Assembly: GCA_959347315.1 (NCBI GenBank)
Contig: OY365810.1
Span: 708,001-772,000, forward strand
Origin: Bimastos eiseni
Lineage: Eukaryota > Annelida > Clitellata > Crassiclitellata > Lumbricidae
Length of the DNA stretch: 64,000 nucleotides
Direction: 5' to 3'
The notes below the pieces were generated by a model. It was not told the DNA's origin. It did not search any database and worked only from the letters and a program-made list of their open reading frames with translations. Positions 33,940-45,185 of this stretch are shown here, one piece after another; the stretch's first letter is position 1, and each line of letters begins with the position of its first letter. A program made the position numbers and the translations under genes.

Positions 33940-34630
33940 GGTGTGAGCTAATTTATGCTAAAGTACGATATTAGCCCATGACCCAGATCTTTTGTCTGGT
34001 TTTTGTCTGCTTGTTTGTGAATTAATGCCTTGTCATGATCGGCTTGTGTTAGCTTATGTGATCAACTCGTGCTACTTATGCTATGTTCGATATTAACCCA
34101 TGACCCAGATCTTTCCTCTGGTTTTTGTTTGCTTGCTTGTAAATTAATGCTTTGTCATGATCGGCTTGTGTTAACTTATGTCAAGTACGAGGTCAGTCCA
34201 CAACCCAGATCCTTTCGTCTGGCTTCCTTTGGTTGCCTGTTCGTGAATCAATGCTTTGTCAGGATCAACTTGTCTCAACTTACGCCAAGTATGATGTCAA
34301 CCCACGACCCAGATCTCTTGTCTGGTTTTTTCGTTTGGTTGCCTGTTGGTGAATTAATGTCTTGTCATGAGCGACTTGTGTTAGTTTGTGTCAGGTATGA
34401 CATCAGCCAATGACCCAGATCTTTCGTCTGGTTTTTGATTGCCTATTTGTGAACTAATGTTTTGTCATGATCAACTTGTGCTAACTTATGCCAAGTACGA
34501 CGGCAACCCTAGTTGCCTGTTTGTGAATTAATGACTTGTCATGATCAACTTATGATAACTTATGCCAGCTTAGGTCCCAGCTTCTCCATCTGGTTTTTGG
34601 TTAGTTGTTTGTGAGTTGATGCCATGTCAT
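33940..34630. repeat. Tandem repeat of about 105-120 bp units in LINE inter-ORF region
   Basis: Five clear starts of the motif (T/C)(A/G)ACCCAGATC(T/C) at about 33977, 34099, 34203, 34305 and 34410, then a partial copy to 34630. Each unit has TCTGGTTTTTG, TTGTTTGTGAATTAATG and GTCATGATC parts. Spacings are 122, 104, 102 and 105 bp. Confidence 0.9.
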
Positions 34631-34639
34631 GTTTAACTA

Positions 34640-35258
34640 TGCTACCTTATGATGACTATGCTTGTTTGTTGATCATGCAAAATTTACAGTTTGATGCTTA
34701 TGCTAAACTGCTTCACAATAACTGGCTTGTAACATGTAAATGCTTTTTGCTTATTGATTTTGTTATGCTATGTTTCTTGAAAATGAGTGCACATGATATC
34801 CCCATCTATTTAATCGACATTCAATTGCCTCAGCATATCGTGATGCTGATATGTGAAGCTTCGTCAATTCATTAGTTACTGGCCGATCATTGTATATTTC
34901 CACCTCCTTCTGTCTTTTCCTATCATGCTCTGTTGCTGGTTACACAAAACTGTACTGGATTTTCTTTTTGATTATTTGTCACATGTCGGTTAAGCATTGC
35001 ATTGATCTGCCTTTCTGTGTGAGGGATGGGCTGTTGTGATCTGACTGTGGTTTGCAGCCTTTCTTTAGTTTTTCATAAATTCTTTATTTCCTCCCTTTGA
35101 TTATTATTTGCTCTTGGAGTTACCAACTGCATTGGAGTTGACCTTTCAGTTTTTTTGTTTTTCATTTGTGACTAATATTATGCTCTGACTGTATCACCCT
35201 CTTGTGTTGGAGTGATAACTTTGTTTTGTAGGTTCTCTTATAGTTCTTTCTGTTTTTT
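34640..35258. other. LINE inter-ORF stretch, T-rich
   Basis: T-rich sequence between the tandem repeats and ORF2 with no protein motif recognised. The open frame at 34624-34875 is not like any known LINE domain. Confidence 0.4.
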
Positions 35259-36545
35259 GTGCACACGTTATTTTGTTTGTTGATGAATTGTAATAACTTA
35301 ACTGCCTGTAACTGCTGTAATAGAATGTTTCACTTATTGTGTTGCCAAGGTGTAACTACAGACTGTCCTCATTGGACATGTGACTACTGTACTTTGTCTC
35401 TACTTCCTTTCAATCACCTTGAGGATGACCGTGATTTTCTAACTGTCCTGGGAGAAGAGTTGCTTACCCATAAAATTATGCAGAGGGAGGAGAGCTTCTC
35501 TAAATTGCAACTTTATACGGATGAGACTGAGTCCCGAATTCTACTGAATAACCCCAACCTAGACCCCGATGCTAATTATTTCACTTACAGGCCAATCAAA
35601 AGTTCCTACCACTCCCCTAATAGTTTAAGTCAATTGATTGTACCCAATTCTGACCAGTTTTCGATAATGCATATCAATTGTCGAAGCATCATTCATAAAA
35701 TACCTGACTTACTTATTTTATTAGAAGCATTTCCAGTAGATATATTAGCAGTTACTGAAACCTGGTTGGATCAAACTACTTCGACCCAGATTTTCATCCC
35801 TGGTTACAATTTTATTAGCAGACATAGATCTACCAGTCGTGGGGAGGAGTGGGTTTCCTCATTAAATCAAATATTACTTACTCTCATATGGATAACCAAT
35901 TTGATCATTCTACTTATGAGTCTATTTATTCACCTTCTTTTGTCGAATCATTCTTATTATACAATTGGAGTTATTTATAGACCTCCAAGTCAAGACGTTG
36001 AGGCATTTACCTCAGACTTTGGACATTTAATTTCTTCTCTTAATAAGAAAATTACGGAGGCTATAATCTTTGGTGACTTTAATATTGATTTATTAAAGGA
36101 TCAGGACCACTTGATGACAAATAGCTTAACTGATTCATTATCGGCCAACCATTTCATCCCGGCAATAGTTAAGCCCACTAGAATAACTTCTTATACAGCA
36201 ACTCTAATTGATAACATTCTGCTTAACACTCCAACTAAGCTAATTGATTCCTTCATAATTGCTACTGATATTTCTGAGTACCTACCAATAATGTCTCGAA
36301 TAAATAGCACCCTGTTGTGTGATAAGTCCGCCTCTTCTCTTGAAGAGATTAGAACAATTGATGAGTTTTCTACAGCTAAATTTAAATTTCTCCTCGATCA
36401 GTGTAATTGGTCACCAATTTATGCGTACTGCCATGAAGGTAACCCTGATACTGCATATGGAGTCATTCCACATGAAATCAACCAATTTTGTAACATTTTC
36501 CCACCTTCAACCCTAGATTTTCCTGAAAATTTTACCAGCTGTTAA
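35259..36545 (+). pseudogene. LINE ORF2 start: PHD-like finger and endonuclease
   Basis: An open frame of 428 codons. Residues 15-45 show a PHD-like cysteine pattern (CNCCNRMFHLLCC and CPHWTCDYC). The endonuclease follows: MHINCRSI (Asn), AVTETWL (Glu), IGVIYRPPS, IFGDFNIDLL, DNILLN and SEYLPIM, where the usual SDH is SEY, so the catalytic Asp-His is lost. A GGG/RGG-type segment near residue 195 is altered by a small frame change (RHRSTSRGEEWVSS). The last codons run into the left arm of the fold-back. Confidence 0.85.
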
Positions 36546-37650
36546 TTCATCATTTCTAGGCGCAAATACCAAATTTTATTGAGATATTTCCAAAGTTGAT
36601 GGAGATACGCCATCTCAAAGTGAGGTGGGGTCAGCAAAAATTTGTCTCCGATTTCGCGAAATGTTCTCTGAGGCCATATTCAATGTGAAATAACTGAAGA
36701 AGTAGAGCAGATACTAACATGAGGTTTTCACTGCTGTATTCAGCCAGTTGGGGGTAACCTGATGAGCCTAGTTTGCACTGTATGCTTGCCACTCTTCTGG
36801 AATCTGGATGCAGTGCATGCAACATACCAGTATAATCGATAAACTTCAACAGTTTGCACTGTATGCTTGCCACTTTTGTGATGGTGTATTTCTTTGATGT
36901 CTAATTGAAAAAACTCTTTAAACCAAGTAATTTATTGCACAAAAATGGGTAGCCTCGACTCGAAAATTGAGCTAATATTCAACAATGCAATACTCCTGAT
37001 TGCTTCTAGGTCCCAAGGTAATTTTTATATCACCAGAAAGCTTATTGCATGCACTATTCCCAAATATAAAATTCAGATAAATTATAGTTGTCCCTTTTCC
37101 CAAAATCGGCTGGCGAAATTGACCCCCGTTGGTCAGTTTGACAAAGTTTAGCATGTCAGTATGAAGTCATTTGCATCTAAACACCACAGTAAAGTACATC
37201 CAGTGGGAGCCCCTTACATGCTTAAACAAATGTTGCATGTGCTCTACCTCATACAGATTACGCAAATTCAAGAAAATGCAGTTTGCGACTTCTGAGATGC
37301 CATATTGGTGGATGTCTTGCAAAGTCTCTACTCATGACACAGTCTTTATAATAGGCTCATCAGGTTACCCCCATCTGGCTGAATACAGCAGTGAAAACCT
37401 CATGTTAGTATCTGCTCTACTTCTTCAGTTATTTCATGTTGAATATGGCCTCAGAGAAAATTTCGCGAAATCGGAGACAAATTTTTGTTGACCCCACCTC
37501 ACTTTGAGATGGCGTATCTCCATCAAATTTGGAAATATCTTAAAACAAATTGGTATTTGCGCCTCAAAATGATGGACTAACAGCTGGTAAAATTTTCAGG
37601 AAAATCTAAGGTCGAAGGTGGGAGGATCTGGTTGATCTCACATGGAATGA
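36463..37650. mobile_element. Fold-back element with arms of about 300 bp
   Basis: The left arm (36463-36770) is the reverse complement of the right arm (37352-37650), with clear similarity along all 300 bp (for example GCGCAAATACCAA, CACTGCTGTATTCAGCCAG). The 580-bp middle is non-coding and has a 27-bp duplication (TTTGCACTGTATGCTTGCCAC at 36772 and 36853). It breaks the LINE ORF2 between endonuclease and RT. No target duplication was found, so it is either a TIR-type element or a local inverted duplication. Confidence 0.75.
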
Positions 37651-37734
37651 ACCTATGATAAATTTTCTTCTATATTGACATCCACTTAAAATGTAGCTTT
37701 TCCTCAAACTAATAAGCCTGTAAGTAATCGTAAT

Positions 37735-39605
37735 AAATTCTAAAATCCTTGGATGACAACTGGAGTCCTTAAGTCATCCCAAAAAAAGAAAAATTATATC
37801 GGAAATTTATTAAAAACCCAACTACTACTAATAAACAAACTCTGTGCTTTTTAGAAATAAATTCAAGGCATTAAGAATCAAGACTGCGCAGTCATATTAC
37901 GAATCTCAATTTATACAATATGCTAATGACTTAAGAAAAACTTGATAGATATACTCAGTATTTAACTATTTCGGGCAACAAAATTACGGATCCTAATATC
38001 ATGGCTGAGAAGCTCAACAATTACTTCACGGGTATTGCTGAATCACTGGTCAATAAAAAACTTCCTTCGTCCATATCTTTTGAAAATTATCTTAATGCTC
38101 CAAGGCCAAACTCTTTTGCAGTCATTCCCACCTCTGAAACCGAAATAATTTCTATTAGTCGCTAACTAAAATCTACACGCAATACTGGTTTAGATTAACT
38201 TGACCCTTCTACTATCATCTCTGTCATTGATAATATGGTTACTCCTTTATTAACTATATTTAACTGCTCTCCCTATTCTGGTATATTTCCATCCGCACTC
38301 AAATTAGCAAAAAATGTCCCTATCCTTAAACAGGGCACCCCTGACGACTTAGCTAATTATAGACCTATATCAATTCTCCCATATTTAATGAAAATCCTTT
38401 ATCCTTCCCAACATGGTTTTCAACCCGGACATTCCACATCCATGGCACTCCTTAATAACCAAGAGAATATTACCACCACTATTGATAATAATAAATTTTC
38501 TATTAATATATTTCTCCACTTTGCTCAGGCCCTTGATTCCGTGGATCATTCTATTTTGCTTGCTAAACTTCTAAATATTGGGATTATCGTCGTTTAAAAT
38601 CTCAAGAATCGTGAAAATTTTATTCGACTGTCAGGGACTCTTATCGAAACTAAAACTGATTAAATATGGTGTTCCTCAAGGATCCATTCTTGGTCCGCTT
38701 TTGTTTTTAATTTTCATTAATGACCTTCCAAATTCTTCATGCTTAGCTGAATTCATCTTATTCGCTGATGCCTCCAACAAGAATTACTGAAATGCCTTTC
38801 ACACAAGAATTACAAGACTCTTTTTGTTCTAGCCAATCAAGAATTACAGAAGATTGCTGAATGGTTCAAGAGTAATAGGCTTTCCCTGAACATAACTAAA
38901 ACCAACTTCATCCTTTTTTGTTCTCATAGAAAGAAGATTCCTCTTACTCCATGTGCTATCTCAATTGATAGTTTTCAGATCCCACAAGTGGCATCGGTCA
39001 CATTTTTGGGAGTTCACTTAGATCAGCATCTAACCTGGAATACTCACATAGCCCAAATTTCTTTTAAGATCTCAACAAATGTAGATATCTTATCTCGCAT
39101 TGCATACCTGCTTCCTTTCCACCTACGACTTACTCTGTACTATACACTTGTCCACCCTTACTTATCATATTGTGCCATGGTATGAGCTTCTAAATATGTT
39201 TTTAGGCTGAAAAGACTTGTTACTTTACAAAAAAGGGAATTGAGAGTAATTTCAGGATCTTTTCACTATGCCTCCTCCTCCCTCCTCTTTCAACAACTTG
39301 GTATCCCACAACAGGATCAAATTAAAATCATACAAATTTGTGAATTCATGTATAAATATAATTTGCATACTTTACCTCCTACTTTTAATGGCTACTTTCA
39401 ACCAATTTCTTCAGTTCACGACTATGAAGTGAGATCTGCTTCAAATATAAGAAGGGTTTTTGCAAGAACTAACTCACATCAATTTTCTCTTAAATTTGTG
39501 GGTGTGAGTTTATGGAATGGCCTTCCTTTGCAGCTTAGAAATTTGTCTAGTCTTTATGCATTCAAAAAGCATCTTCATATACATGTTCTCTCTCAGGCCT
39601 GCTAA
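37735..39605 (+). pseudogene. LINE ORF2 continuation: reverse transcriptase and C-terminus
   Basis: Fragments in order: PWMTTGVLKSSQ (37745), MAEKLNNYFTGIAESLV (38000), LANYRPISILPYL (38350), an AQALDSVDHSILL motif A (38525), YGVPQGSILGPLLFLIF motif B (38665) and LFADAS at motif C (38760), where the second catalytic aspartate is replaced. Then VTFLGVHLDQHLTWNTHI (39000) and a C-terminal region to the stop at 39603. Several frameshifts; inactive. Confidence 0.85.
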
Positions 39606-39989
39606 TTCCTTATCGTGTGCATTTTAGTTCATTAGTTAAGCTTATTTCAAATTATACTGCATATTTTATCATATCCGTCTGCATAGTTATGTTATTTCAA
39701 AACTACTGGGGGCGGGGCTAGTAAGTGGGGCTTAGGCCCTTTTGGGTTTCTCCCTTTGAGCCATTGGTTCTGCATTTTCTTGTATATTTGTTGAGTTTTG
39801 ACATACCTTGGTTTCAATAAAAACAACTTGACTTGACTAGTGTAGCTGCTGTGGTGGTGGCACATTGTTCGGTTGAAGCGCTGTGTGACTTTTCTGCATG
39901 GTTTCTGTTTGGGTGATACATTAGAGGAAACTGAATGGTGTTTAAGTCTGTCATATCGGATTGTGCCTAAACTCTGTGTGTTAGATTCT

Positions 39990-40247
39990 GTTCATCTATA
40001 GCAGAAAGGCAGGCAGACAGCTGGTGGTGGCAGGTAAACGCTGGTAGGCTACGTGTACAAAGGAAACGTTGCTTTAATGGGTGTGTGAGAGTGCGCCATA
40101 GGTTTTTGTTCCGGAAGACGTGGAAGACGGAGTGAGCGGGATTCAGGCACCTCTGGACTGCGCGTATCAACTGTTCTCCGAGCCAACAGTGTAGGTTTGG
40201 AATGAATTGCTATAAAACTGTGCAAATGCATCGACTGCCAAGGACAC

Positions 40248-40302
<55 letters not shown>

Positions 40303-40489
40303 AACAGATAGACAGACAAACAGACAGACAGACAAACAGACAGAATCCTAGTCTTATATATTGTTTGGACACGGTACGCGTGTATGGAGAACTCGTAGCC
40401 TGGCTCCGATATAGAACTGTAGTACACGTGTCTTTAAAACTCGTGGTCTGTCGTCGATATAGCATGAACTAGGCTACAGATATTTATAG
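39990..40489. repeat. Dispersed repeat with (CAGA/CAAACAGA)n tract
   Basis: A dispersed repeat also present at 12195-12315 (left part) and 8100-8233 (right part). It contains a CAGACAGACAAACAGA tract (40245-40343). Its unit TTTGCACAGTTTTATAGC (in reverse) also matches the tandem array at 51.3-51.96 kb. Apparent Cys-Leu-Ser repeats on the minus strand are microsatellite translation. Confidence 0.8.
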
Positions 40490-41281
40490 TAGAGCTGTAC
40501 CAATAGCAGTAATTGCCGATTATGCCGATACTGATTATTGCCGATTATTCATTTGCCAATACCCGATTATTTAGTCGATTATTTTGCCGATTATTTCTTT
40601 GTGTTTCCCAAGATGTCTGGTTCCAAAATATAGACATACTGCTACTGCCTATTGTTGATGCAAGCAAACACTTCCCCCGTAAGAGACGTATGCATGTAGT
40701 TGGCTACTAATCCTAGGCAGGCAACACAGATTAGACACTCCGCCCGCCGACGAACTGTGCCCAGGGTAATAAAAGTCACGGCTCTCCTATCTAGTCTCAG
40801 CCTCTCAGGCCACTGACAAGTGTTGGGGAGATCTGATTGGCAACTAGCATGTATTCATTTGGCATGCCTCCAAGATGTACATTCATCGGTTCCTCTGTTG
40901 AATTGGCCTGCCGCTCCTTGGCTTGAATTGGCCAGCCATTCCTTCGCCCATAAGCAGGTACTATGACTCACTCTGCACAAGACCTATGTTGACACATTCC
41001 CACAGTCTATACTAGTACAGTTGGGTGGTCTCACCACTGGTCTAAATAAGCCATTGGCTCGACGACACAATATGGGAACGGAACGAAATGCCGTCCTTCA
41101 CTAACCCAGTGATACAGTGATGTGGCTGTCGTCATTTTGCTTTTATAGACTGAAAATAATATTATTAAATAAAAAAAAAATTTTTAATATCGGCGCCGAT
41201 TATCTTGCCGATTTCCGATATTGCCGATATCTCTATAATCGGCCCCATAAATCGGCCGGCCGATTAATCGGCACAGCTCTA
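40490..41281 (+). mobile_element. Non-autonomous hAT element with perfect 8-bp TSD
   Basis: Starts TAGAGCTGTACCAAT and ends ATCGGCACAGCTCTA, giving terminal inverted repeats, and is flanked by ATTTATAG on both sides (40482-40489, 41282-41289). An 8-bp duplication is the hAT signature. Both ends are rich in CCGATTAT/ATCGGC subterminal motifs. 792 bp, no transposase. A reversed relative ends at 52556. Confidence 0.9.
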
Positions 41282-41289
41282 ATTTATAG

Positions 41290-42688
41290 TGCATGTTCGC
41301 ATAACGTCGTATGTGAATGCTTTATATAATAGTGGCTAGCATAAGCACCTGCAGGACCTTGGCTTAATAGGAGGAGTGGCAAGTTCACATAGTGTACAGC
41401 TAGAATCGTATGTGTTCGACTGACTATATCAGAAGGCGTTAGAGGAATCTCTCAGAGCTGGAACCGGATTTCTCTTGGCAAGTCGTGTTCAGCTCGTCGT
41501 TGCTGCTGCCTTTATTTATGAAGGTATTTATGAAGGTCTTAGTCTCAAGCTGTATTAGTTAAGAAGCTGTGGCGAATGCCTTGCTTGACATCAGCTATAT
41601 CTCGTTGTTCCATGCCGCCTGAGGCCAACCGTGCGGTTGGCCTCAGGCGGCATGGAACAACGTTATCGCTGTGTCTTGTCGTTTCTCTGCACATGTTGTT
41701 CAGGTTGTATATTACTTTGTCATTAAATATCGTCTTTTCTTAAAGATTACCTAGACTTTACTTGTCTGTCAGAGATCTTAATATATAGATGGTTACGCAT
41801 ATGTTATTAATTAATTATTATCCTCAATGTTTGACTTCTGTAGTGACAATATACGACACTCAAAATCAAATAATGGTGCACAAAATCCATACCCTTAAGA
41901 TTGGTTCACAAAAGAGACACAGCCTATGGTGGACATGCAATCTGAAAAAGAGAAGTCATGAGTAGAGAATGTAGTGAAATCACCAACTGAATGTAACAAG
42001 GGACATGGAGATAACTTAAAATCTAGATAAGTTGGATAACTTCAGATGAGAAGTGACCAGCAGTCAAGACAGACTGAGACAGGAGAGTGATCAGATAGAG
42101 CAGGTTGACTGGATGGTGAATAGATCGCAAAGATGTCTGAAATAGGAGTATTGCCGTGTACAAGAGGTTGTGATAGGACTTTGAAGTGGAATCACTCTGG
42201 GATTTTTAGAGAAAGGAGTAATTTGAGGATGGGGTGATGTGATGTTTGGGCGTTCTGGACAGCTCGGGTTAGTGAGTTATGGATATGTTGATGACAATTG
42301 TGTTGTGCTGCTTAGAGGTAGAAAAAAGAGAATTACAGTAATTGAGATATGAGTGGACAATGGAGACAATGGAGGGCATAATTAGGTGAAAGCAGTTTTG
42401 TACATCTATGTAAAATTTGACCACTATGTAAAAATGCTCATGTATGTCATCGCCTAAAACATGGTGTCATTGTGCTGCACTCTGCGATCATGGGCTTAGA
42501 TTTTGAAAATTAGCATTTGGCATTTTATTTCATGAAGCTACAGTTTCATATCAGAAAGCTACAAATAAAATGCTTGATTTTGGTATGAAATCTTATAAAT
42601 ATATCTGAAGTGAGGCATTGTGCATGTATAGCACTCCTCCCAATGAGCCAACTCCAAATTGAATTTGACTTTGATTAAAAGTACTGTG
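41290..42688. other. Intron 2 stretch with one perfect palindrome
   Basis: Non-coding. Apart from the palindrome at 41603-41662, no gene or known repeat was recognised. Confidence 0.4.
41603..41662. repeat. Perfect 60-bp palindrome (29-bp arms, 2-nt loop)
   Basis: Arms 41603-41631 and 41634-41662 are exact reverse complements, with TG between them. The arms are GC-rich (CCGCCTGAGGCC core) inside an AT-rich region. The transcript would fold into a perfect hairpin on either strand. Confidence 0.95.
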
Positions 42689-43544
42689 TGTCACAACTTT
42701 AGCTTTTGCAAAGGCGCTAAAGAAATGCATCGGAACTCAAGAGTCTACGTGGAGGACGGTTAATGACGAAATGGAGGGAGGACGGCGGGGGCATCTGCCT
42801 TATCCGCTTTCAGAGACTCTCTAGGGACACTTAAGGAGCGACAAGGTCATCCATGCAAATCGCCACGAAGACAAGGCTGAATCTAATCCCTCAGCTATTC
42901 GTCCAGGGATGGTGGTCACTTTAGAGACGTTTAGAATCCTCCAGCCCCTAGGGCAGCGATCGGTAATATGAGACCGAAGAAACCGGTCTCAACTGGTTCC
43001 GACGCCCAATGAACCCAGGGCAGGGGTAAAAGAGATGCTACGTTGTTAACGGACCACGGCTGAGCAGGGATTTAATCCCCGGAGGCCTATGAACTCCTTT
43101 TGACGTTAATAACTCTTTAATCTCTCTAAAATGCCTTTAACAATATACTAAAAGTAACACGAACTTTAGTTGCAGAGGGGCATTTCATCCAATCAGCATC
43201 AAGGGGTGGGCAATTGAGGGTCTAGGTGGACCAATGGGACAGCAGGGTCGTAGGTCCGCATCGCATGAGCGATGGCGGAGGACAATGTTTATCAGTTGTA
43301 GCAAAGAGGGGCTACAGGATAGAGCATTTGGGACTTGGAAAGACGTCAGGAAAGCCATCAATAACAGGGCGTAGGACGTTACGATCTTCGAAAACCAAGT
43401 CGACCTCTGCCTAGTTAAAATCTAATGCTACATGTAGATAGTTGTATCTAAGATATTAATATATTCTTTAAACATCAAGAAGCATCGTTGTTCGTGTTTG
43501 GTGGATGAGAAAAAGAACCGTCACGGATCAGAAGGATCGTGACA
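42689..43544 (+). mobile_element. Solo LTR, copy 2, with 5-bp TSD
   Basis: Starts TGTCAC, ends GTGACA, and is flanked by CTGTG on both sides (42684-42688, 43545-43549). A 5-bp duplication and TG/CA ends mark an LTR retroelement (Ty3/gypsy or similar). 856 bp; homologous to 18592-19423. No internal gag-pol sequence is near, so it probably arose by LTR-LTR recombination. It lies in intron 2. Confidence 0.85.
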
Positions 43545-43841
43545 CTGTGGTGTCCAAGAATGGCAGAAAAGAAATGTGGACACCCTATTCCACACATGAG
43601 GTGTTTGTGCTTTCACCAAGCAAAGTAATATTCAAACCCATAAAAAAATAATCTCAGAGGTACAATGTCAATTGAGTTTATAGCTGCATTAAATGTGAAA
43701 TTAACTTATCTTACATTACAAAGAAATTGAAAAATATATCCATAGTTATGGACCATAGTAGTGTTATTTAATGTTCGTGTTTGGTGGATGAAAAAAAGAA
43801 CCGTCACGGATCAGAAGGATAGTATAACCCAGTTTACTGAC
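43545..43841. other. Intron 2 end with LTR-tail fragment beside exon 2
   Basis: 43772-43822 repeats the last 50 bp or so of the solo LTR (GTTCGTGTTTGGTGGATGA, AACCGTCACGGATCAGAAGGAT), ending about 18 bp from the donor of kinase exon 2. The rest is unrecognised AT-rich sequence. Confidence 0.7.
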
Positions 43842-44022
43842 CTCCAGACATCACTGCCTTTAGAAAATTGTGCTGATCTAAGAACTTCTGGAGCCATCCA
43901 AGCAAATGACCCAACCTTTGTCATAACAGTTGTATGGTGAGATTCACGCATCTGATCAAAATCTATTATCTTCAGTGTCTTTCTATTTGGATTAGTGGAA
44001 GCATCCTCTTCCATTATTATGA
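43842..44022 (-). CDS. Kinase-CARD gene exon 2: activation segment
   Basis: The 181-nt exon lies between TTTTAG and GGAG|GTCAGT. It continues the kinase domain without a gap from exon 1 (residues 146-205). It holds IIDFD (164-168), where nearly all kinases have DFG, then GSFAWMAPEV (183-192) with the APE motif and KGSDVW at the start of the F helix. TFSKGSDVW-like wording and GT-AWMAPE are typical of MLK-type TKL kinases. The DFG glycine is replaced by aspartate; the metal-binding aspartate (D166) is kept, so activity is possible but not assured. A fragment of an LTR end lies in the intron about 18 bp past the donor. Confidence 0.85.
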
Positions 44023-44980
44023 CTAAAACATAAAAATAAATGCACAAATAGAAATTGCTTTTCCTACCCTGTGCTGAACATGAACTTCTTTCTCAATTAA
44101 TCTGAATCTGATTATGCATCACTCAGTCATGCAACTCCTATGAGAAGGCCTTAAGTAAAAGAATCTGTACATGAATAATCATTCACAAAATAATCAAACC
44201 AACCTGTATGAGTGCCATAACAAAAGCGCACAGGACATAAGCGCACAGACAAAAGCGTGGAAACACCTAGAAATACCCCGACAAATGGCCATAAGACATA
44301 ATCGCAAAAGTTTATAAAACAATAATAGAAACAGAGATAATACACACCATTTGGCAGTGGGAATTGTCGATCCTGCTTCCATTTAAGTATATTTCTTTTC
44401 AACAATCCTGCTTCTATTTAGGTATTTTTTAATCAGTCCCGCTTCCATTTAGGCATATTTGTTTCATCAATCCCGCTTCCATTTAGGTGTACTTCTTTCC
44501 GTCAATCCTGTCTCCTTTTAGGTGTGTTTCTTTTCGTCAATCCCGTTTCCATTAAGGTATATTTCACCAGCTTACTTGTTTTAATAAAATAATTTTAAAT
44601 ATGTGTGAGCTGTGCTCTGTCGATTGATTAACATCTGCTAAATTTTAAAGTATTAAGAAATAACTTGAGCTCATCAGAACACGGTTATTATACCATTCGT
44701 TTTCTCTCGATATCAAGACCTGGAATATCTATTTATTTTTCAGCTTTTTGTTCGGAATTTTGCATAATTGTAAGTTAAACGTTTGAATTGTAAAACTGGA
44801 AAGCGAAATTAATAAATTTATAATCCACAACGGTATATCAGTTAACATCGTAAGATGTCGCAATGCATGTTGCTTAGCAACGAACAAAGACACCGACATT
44901 TGTCGTTTTAACATGAAGTTGTTTACATCCAATATTCAAAATTATTTCTCTTACTCATGGGCACAACGTAAAACTGCAAC
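44023..44980. other. Intron 1 stretch with short repeats
   Basis: Non-coding. Around 44218-44310 the motifs ACAAAAGCGCACAG and GACATAAGCGCACAG recur; the minisatellite at 44347-44565 is listed separately. 44580-44980 shows nothing recognisable. Confidence 0.45.
44347..44565. repeat. Minisatellite, about 45-bp unit, 5 copies
   Basis: Units of the form CAATCCCGCTTCCATTTAGG followed by T-rich TATTTCTTTTCGT occur at about 44367, 44405, 44432, 44468, 44506 and 44544. Single related units occur inside the hAT element at 48920-50357 (for example near 49600, 49905 and 50000), so the minisatellite may come from a related element. Confidence 0.8.
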
Positions 44981-45185
44981 CGGTTATGGGATAACCTGAA
45001 AACCTAGAAGGGCAGTAGCGCGGTTCTTATCAGTAGCTGGCAGATGAGAAGCACAATGCGCCCAACGGCAGCCACCGAGCTTATGATTTGGCGCATACCG
45101 GGTCCAACCTGGCACAACGGTAAAGCAACTGCGAAACCAGCAAGAAACCAGTGAATAAATAGACACCCTCCACCACAGAGTATTA

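Larger units (their letters stand above)
33100..39838 (+). mobile_element. CR1-like LINE, near full length, split by fold-back insertion
   Basis: ORF1 remnant, inter-ORF tandem repeat, PHD-like finger plus endonuclease, an inserted fold-back (36463-37650), RT, and a 3' end with AATAAA followed by CTTGACTTGACT (39817-39838). The PHD-type finger and the endonuclease-RT order are known for CR1-clade elements. Excluding the insertion, about 5.5 kb. Frames are broken in several places. Confidence 0.85.

Noticed and set aside
33940..34630. CRISPR-like regular repeat spacing
   Set aside because: Units of 100 bp or more repeat over their full length with no unique spacers, in a eukaryotic LINE; it is a tandem repeat.
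40049..40465. Cys/Leu/Ser-Val repeat protein of 138 codons on the minus strand
   Set aside because: Translation of the CAGACAGA microsatellite.
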